46,224 bases of DNA from Clostridiales bacterium (GTDB lineage Bacteria > Bacillota > Clostridia > Peptostreptococcales > Anaerovoracaceae): assembly GCA_028725765.1 (NCBI GenBank), contig JAQYRL010000070.1, forward strand, positions 1-46,224, given 5' to 3'. Every line of letters starts with the position of its first letter. Position 1 is the stretch's first letter. Below are positions 42,474-46,224 of the stretch, piece after piece. The notes beneath the pieces were generated by a model that saw only the letters and a program-made list of their open reading frames with translations, was not told the origin of the DNA and ran no database searches. The position numbers and the translations under genes are program-made.

Positions 42474-42872
42474 ATGGCTGAAAAAATTACTTCAACACTT
42501 AGACTAAGAATGTCTGCTAAAGATGCTCATTACGGCGGAAATTTGGTTGACGGAGCTCACATGGTACACCTATTTGGTGACGTAGCTACAGAGCTTCTCA
42601 TCAAATGTGACGGAGATGAAGGACTTTTCTGCGCTTACAGCGACGTTGAGTTCAAGGCTCCTGTTTATGCCGGCGACTATATCGAAGCTTATGGCGAAAT
42701 CACTGAAATCGGAAATTCTTCAAGAAAGATGGTTTTCGAAGCTAGAAAAGTTATCAAGACTCGTCCTGACATCAGCGATTCAGCTGCTGACTTCCTAGAA
42801 GAGCCTGTAGTTGTTGCAACTGCAAAGGGTGTTTGCGTAACTCCTAAGGATTGCCAGAGAAAGAATAAATAA
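42474..42872 (+). CDS. kal: 3-aminobutyryl-CoA ammonia-lyase
   Basis: The 132-residue hot-dog fold protein contains [40 protein letters not shown] and [29 protein letters not shown], as in the short ammonia-lyases of lysine fermentation. It removes ammonia from L-3-aminobutyryl-CoA to give crotonyl-CoA, the last dedicated step of the pathway. AAAGGAG precedes the ATG. It is divergent from the Kdd-like regulator and monocistronic, with a strong terminator. The upstream enzyme kce is not in the window. Confidence 0.9.
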   Translation: MAEKITSTLRLRMSAKDAHYGGNLVDGAHMVHLFGDVATELLIKCDGDEGLFCAYSDVEFKAPVYAGDYIEAYGEITEIGNSSRKMVFEARKVIKTRPDISDSAADFLEEPVVVATAKGVCVTPKDCQRKNK

Positions 42873-42884
42873 GAGAAATTTGGC

Positions 42885-43400
42885 CTATAGAACAAAAAGA
42901 GTTAGTAAAAATCGCCATGGAGATTGAAGTTTCAGTCTTCATGGCGATTTTAAATTATTTTAAAAAAGATAAAGGGTGGACAAAAAGAGTTGGTAAAAAT
43001 CAGTTTATAAGAGAGTCCACACTTATGGGGCCAGTATACTTTAATGTTTACGGGCAATTTCTCAAATTTTAACATTTAGCCCGTAAATTTCAGCACTATT
43101 TACGGTAGAATTTTCGAAATTGGCTAAAATGCCCGTAAATTTTGGTGCTCTTTACGGTAGATTTTTTGATTCTAGCTAAAGTACCCGTAAATTCATTGTG
43201 AAAACGGCTTGAATTTACGGTATAATTTTAACCTTTGCCAAAAGTACCCGTAAACTCTTGGGAAATTTACGGTAGGATTTTCAACTTTGCCAAAAGTACC
43301 CGTAAATTCATTGTAAAAGCGACTTGAATTTACGGTAGGATTTTCAACTTTGCTAAAAGTACCCGTAAATTTATAATTACCAACTCTTTTTGTCCTATAG
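42885..43400. repeat. MITE-like element with terminal inverted repeats and hairpin array
   Basis: The ends, CTATAGAACAAAAAGAGTTA... at 42885 and its complement at 43377-43400, match at 22 of 24 positions. An internal third copy of the end starts at 42978 and is a perfect 19-bp inverted match to the right end. Inside are six TTTACGG arms (43047, 43099, 43151, 43214, 43266, 43329) alternating with six CCCGTAAA arms (43080, 43132, 43184, 43247, 43299, 43362). The period is 52 or 63 bases, with a conserved linker GGTAGGATTTTCAACTTTGC. There is no ORF. It fills the gap between the convergent kal and transporter genes and looks like a non-autonomous mobile repeat. Confidence 0.7.
42908..42951 (+). 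terminator. Terminator of kal
   Basis: AAAATCGCCATG (42908-42919) and CATGGCGATTTT (42940-42951) form a 12-bp stem, followed by AAATTATTTT. It lies within the left end of the repeat element. Confidence 0.85.
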
Positions 43401-43412
43401 CTTTGCGGCTGG

Positions 43413-44405
43413 CTACTCTGCGTAGCTTAAATTGCTTTCTTTTTCTGTTTCCTCTTGTTTGTTACGCCTTATGCCTGCAAACACTGAACCCGAAAGATTG
43501 TGCCACACGCTGAAAATTGCTCCAGGCAATGTAGCAAGTGGGTTCGCTGCAAAGTTCATAGCCGCAAGAGAAATCGCAAGTCCGCTGTTCTGCATTCCGA
43601 CTTCGATTGCGATTGCGGTCGTCTTCTTATAGCTTATCCCAATAGCCCGCGCTATAAGAAGACCGAGGAGCAGCCCACAAAGGTTGTGGATGGCCACGAC
43701 CACCAAGGTCAGAAGGCCGCTGGCCATGATTTTGCCGGCGTTTGCTGCCACAATACCCGCGATGAGGACGATTATGGCGACTGACGAGATGAGCGGCAAA
43801 ATCGCTGCTCCTCCTTCGAACTTACGGCCTACGCCGTTTTCCTTGGCCTTATCCATTAGATGATTTGTCATAACTCCCAAAATTACAGGAATCAAAATTA
43901 TAGTTACAACAGTCTTAAACATAGCAAGAAGTGAAACATCGACCCATTTATCCGCGAGAAGGTATACCCAGAGCGGCGTCAGAATCGGTGCAATTAGGGT
44001 CGATGTTATCGTCATTGAAACAGACAGTGCAACATCACCCTTTGCAATGTGCGTGATAACATTGCTTGCCGTTCCTCCCGGGCAACATCCTACTAGAATT
44101 ACGCCAAGCGCCAGGTCAGCAGACAATTTAAACGCTACTGCTAAAAGCCATGCAACCACAGGCATAATCGTAAACTGCGCAATGCAACCAATGATAACCT
44201 CCTTAGGCCTTTTGATAATCTCTTTAAAGTCTGATGTTTTTATTGTTGTCCCCATACCAAACATAGCAAATCCTAAGAATATCGCTGTGTAATTTACAAT
44301 CCATAGAAATGGTCCAGGGACTAAAAATGCTATAAGTGAAAGCCCCATAATAAGCATCCAGTTATATTTTGTGAATATTCCAGAAATACGTGCAATTTGC
44401 TTCAT
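43413..44405 (-). CDS. panS: BASS-family (bile acid:Na+ symporter) transporter, probably PanS
   Basis: The 330-residue protein has about nine to ten helices. FGMGTTIKTSDFKEIIKRP, GVILVGCCPGGTASNVITHIAKGDVALSVSMT and IEVGMQNSGLAISLAAMNF are BASS signatures. Family members known as PanS transport ketopantoate. This gene starts one base after the panC stop, and panD-panC precede it in the operon, so pantothenate-precursor transport is the best guess. The exact substrate is not visible in the sequence. Confidence 0.8.
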   Translation of the reverse strand: MKQIARISGIFTKYNWMLIMGLSLIAFLVPGPFLWIVNYTAIFLGFAMFGMGTTIKTSDFKEIIKRPKEVIIGCIAQFTIMPVVAWLLAVAFKLSADLALGVILVGCCPGGTASNVITHIAKGDVALSVSMTITSTLIAPILTPLWVYLLADKWVDVSLLAMFKTVVTIILIPVILGVMTNHLMDKAKENGVGRKFEGGAAILPLISSVAIIVLIAGIVAANAGKIMASGLLTLVVVAIHNLCGLLLGLLIARAIGISYKKTTAIAIEVGMQNSGLAISLAAMNFAANPLATLPGAIFSVWHNLSGSVFAGIRRNKQEETEKESNLSYAE

Positions 44406-44406
44406 T

Positions 44407-45267
44407 TTACTTGCCCTCCCAAGAGAAATTATCGATCAATCGCGTTTTGCCGATATACACTGCCATTGCAACAAGCACTCTGCCCTGAACTTTTTCAATA
44501 GGCTGAAGCATTTCTCCATCTACAGCTTCGATATAATCTATCTTCGCAAGTGGTTCCGCCTCAATAACCTCAGCCATGAGCGAAGTAAGCTGTTTTGTGC
44601 TCATACCTTCCTTGATATTCTCTTTGCCGGATTTTATTGCTCTAGACAGGCATAGAGCAGCCTTTCTCTCCTCCGCTGAGAGGTATGTGTTCCTCGATGA
44701 CATTGCTAGACCGTCTTCCTCCCTCACAATCGGGCAACCTACAATTTCAATGTCAAAGTTTAAATCCTTTACCATTTTTCGAATTATCGCAAGTTGTTGG
44801 GCATCTTTCTCGCCAAAATACGCGCGGTTAGCCTTTGTAATATTAAAAAGCTTCGAAACAACTGTACAAACACCTCTAAAGTGCACTGGCCTCCTAGCTC
44901 CACACAGCCCATCAGAAAGTTCCTCAATGTTTACGTATGCTCTAGGTCTGTCATACATTTCATCAGGTCCAGGATTAAAAATTAGTGATGCTCCGAGTTT
45001 TTCACAGAAGTTTTTGTCTGCCTCGAAATCCCTAGGATAGCTCTCAAGGTCTTCATTTGGTCCGAACTGTGTTGGATTCACAAAATCCGAAACAATTACC
45101 TCGTCGTTTTGCTCAACTGCCTTTCTTATCAGGCTGCCGTGCCCCTCATGTAGAAATCCCATAGTCGGTACTAATCCAACGCTTATCCCCTCAGCCTGCC
45201 ATTTAGCAACCTTAGTTCTGACTTCATCTATTGTTTTAGCAACTATTATTCCTTTGCAACCACTCAT
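44407..45267 (-). CDS. panC: Pantothenate synthetase
   Basis: The 286-residue protein has the ATP motif VPTMGFLHEGHGSLI, with HEGH for the HxGH signature. VNPTQFGPNEDLESYPR, GEKDAQQLAIIRKMV and LAMSSRNTYLSAEER follow, with KMSKS-like SSRN. It condenses pantoate and beta-alanine using ATP. I chose 45267 because GGAGG lies 9 bases upstream and it then begins one base after the panD stop. panB is not in the window, so pantoate or ketopantoate may be taken up by the transporter next door. Confidence 0.96.
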   Translation of the reverse strand: MSGCKGIIVAKTIDEVRTKVAKWQAEGISVGLVPTMGFLHEGHGSLIRKAVEQNDEVIVSDFVNPTQFGPNEDLESYPRDFEADKNFCEKLGASLIFNPGPDEMYDRPRAYVNIEELSDGLCGARRPVHFRGVCTVVSKLFNITKANRAYFGEKDAQQLAIIRKMVKDLNFDIEIVGCPIVREEDGLAMSSRNTYLSAEERKAALCLSRAIKSGKENIKEGMSTKQLTSLMAEVIEAEPLAKIDYIEAVDGEMLQPIEKVQGRVLVAMAVYIGKTRLIDNFSWEGK

Positions 45268-45268
45268 T

Positions 45269-45658
45269 TTACATATCCTCCAATCTGCCATGTTTTTCAT
45301 AGTTTGTTACCCTAACTGGGCTATTCTCATCATCAACAAAAACCACCTTCGGCTTATGTGTCTTCGCTTCCTCGCTGTCACATGCACAGTAAGCCATAAT
45401 GATTATTTTGTCGCCAACCGATACACACCTTGCCGCTGCACCATTTAAACAAATTTTACCGCTGCCGGTCTCTCCTGCGATTGTGTACGTCTCAAAACGT
45501 TCCCCATTATCGATGTCTGCAATTTGAACCTTTTGGTACTCGCGAATCCCTGCAGCTTCCATGAGTTTAGTGTCCATGGTTATGCTGCCCACATAGTCAA
45601 GCTCTGCCTGAGTGACAGTTGCCCTGTGAATTTTGCCCTGAAGCATTTCAATTTCCAT
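45269..45658 (-). CDS. panD: Aspartate 1-decarboxylase precursor
   Basis: The 129-residue protein has the self-cleavage site Gly-Ser in [18 protein letters not shown], which gives the pyruvoyl cofactor. [15 protein letters not shown] starts the small beta chain. [27 protein letters not shown] and DKIIIMAYC are family signatures. It makes beta-alanine for pantothenate. I chose 45658 because GGAGGAG lies just upstream; the longer frame would run into the leader terminator. The terminator before its ribosome binding site points to attenuation. Confidence 0.95.
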   Translation of the reverse strand: MEIEMLQGKIHRATVTQAELDYVGSITMDTKLMEAAGIREYQKVQIADIDNGERFETYTIAGETGSGKICLNGAAARCVSVGDKIIIMAYCACDSEEAKTHKPKVVFVDDENSPVRVTNYEKHGRLEDM

Positions 45659-46023
45659 ACGTTCTCCTCCTATGCGCACACAACAAAAAAGCCGGCCTGA
45701 CACAAAAATATGTTCTGACCTGGCTTTGTTTTTCTTAAATATAACACTACAAAATATCCGCGTCCCAAAGGTTCTACGATCGCCGTTCACCTCGCTCCGA
45801 TGCATTATGCGAGTTCGCTCTCAAGTCGTCCTCGAACTGAATACTGTATCCAGTTAATGCTCAGTTAAACTTGGTGCATGAATCAACGTCGTTCCCTCTC
45901 TTGAGATTTCCAAAGAATTTCTACTCTGCATAATCTTCACTTTGAATAACCTCAAAATATCTTGGATATTGTTCGTTTTTAAAATGGGTCAGAGTATAGT
46001 TTTGTGCGCAAATACTATCTCTG
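45659..46023 (-). promoter_or_regulatory. Long structured leader of panD-panC-panS (candidate cis-regulatory RNA)
   Basis: From the predicted start near 46023 the transcript has about 365 bases before panD. It opens with a strong hairpin: GTCAGAG-ATAGT pairs with ACTAT-A-CTCTGAC (45988-46025), with one bulged A. Further pairs include AACTG/CAGTT and CTCGC/GCGAG in the 45790-45870 segment. A GC-richer block (45765-45825 on the minus strand, GGAGCGAGGTGAACGGCG then CCTTTGGGACGCGG) stands out from the AT-rich surroundings. It ends in a terminator 12 bases before the ribosome binding site. The class is not established: pan-motif and raiA-type RNAs are possible, and there is no complete T-box. Confidence 0.6.
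45683..45727 (-). terminator. Attenuator-type terminator before panD
   Basis: AAAGCCAGGTC (45727-45717) pairs with GGCCGGCTTT (45697-45688), with one bulge, and TTTTTTG follows on the minus strand. The panD ribosome binding site GGAGGAG begins 12 bases later, so full termination here would silence the whole pan operon. Confidence 0.7.
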
Positions 46024-46029
46024 ACTCGC

Positions 46030-46059
46030 ATTATAACACGGCATACCCGCTCTTGTAAA
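46030..46059 (-). promoter_or_regulatory. Sigma-A promoter of the pan leader
   Basis: TTTACA (46059-46054), 18 bases, TATAAT (46035-46030) on the minus strand. Confidence 0.65.
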
Positions 46060-46224
46060 ATATTTTTAAACAAAATTTTAGTCATCCTTAATGTCAATAG
46101 TAAATGCGAAAATTTTTCTAAAAGAATAACAATTTTTTTCTATAGTAGCGATACATTTGTAACATGTCTAGTGAAAAATATGTCCGTATATAGCGAAATA
46201 TATATATTATAAGTGCGTACATCG
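46060..46224. other. AT-rich right end, nothing recognised
   Basis: This is about 165 bases of AT-rich sequence with no ORF, hairpin or repeat that I can support. Confidence 0.5.

Noticed and set aside
43040..43400. CRISPR array
   Set aside because: Repeat units alternate in orientation, the intervals between arms are short and similar to one another, and there are no cas genes.
43500..44655. Plus-strand open frames opposite the BASS transporter and panC
   Set aside because: They overlap clearly recognisable genes on the other strand and have no family features of their own.
45659..46023. T-box riboswitch upstream of panD
   Set aside because: The CCTTTGGGACGCGG segment is only loosely like the T-box core, and the terminator is not complementary to it. 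panD is also not a usual T-box target.

Overview
The window reads as chromosome of a low-GC, strictly anaerobic, amino-acid-fermenting member of the Clostridia (Firmicutes). The basis is the arginine deiminase genes, a lysine fermentation cluster with the B12/PLP lysine 5,6-aminomutase, the AGGAGG-type ribosome binding sites, and the AT-rich intergenic DNA with Clostridia-style terminators. Most genes lie on the minus strand. The species cannot be named from this sequence alone.

Layout. (1) 1-180: the 5' end of a group II intron-like RNA, reading off the left edge, sits immediately after a transcription terminator. (2) 0.4-2.6 kb: a GlnK/GlnL-like two-component system. (3) 2.8-8.1 kb: the arginine deiminase pathway (arcC, arcA, ornithine carbamoyltransferase) with a MocR-type regulator that lacks the expected PLP lysine. 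(4) 8.1-15.9 kb: an rRNA methyltransferase, mreB, a Na/Pi cotransporter, a DtxR-family regulator and a feoAAB ferrous-iron operon. The feo promoter carries two GTTAG-N6-CTAAC-like operators. (5) 15.9-19.2 kb, plus strand: threonine aldolase, a degenerate E2-like acyltransferase, a PfkB kinase and a 58-residue Cys-rich protein. (6) 19.2-22.7 kb: an arginine/ornithine-type antiporter and a DDAH-like amidinohydrolase, divergent from a GntR/FCD regulator, then a flavin-binding protein.

(7) 22.8-42.9 kb is the most interesting region, a lysine fermentation island: kdd-kamA-kamB-kamC-kamD-kamE, a complete oppBCDFA peptide transporter, a second kdd paralogue, a membrane Asp-box protein, a 704-residue sigma-54-dependent regulator, and the divergent kal. 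The regulator has a complete but degenerate 3,5-diaminohexanoate dehydrogenase (Kdd) fold as its sensory half. Three GAAC-N8-GTTC palindromes lie upstream of the kdd-kam operon and in the regulator/kal intergenic region. A textbook -24/-12 promoter precedes the second kdd. Together they suggest a self-contained circuit in which a dead copy of a pathway enzyme senses a pathway intermediate and controls the live enzymes. The cleavage enzyme (kce) and the CoA-transferase of the pathway are not in the window.

(8) 42.9-43.4 kb: a MITE-like repeat element with terminal inverted repeats and six alternating hairpin arms. (9) 43.4-46.0 kb: panD-panC and a BASS-family transporter, likely PanS. They are preceded by a promoter and a roughly 365-nt structured leader that ends in a terminator just before the panD ribosome binding site, so a cis-regulatory RNA is likely.
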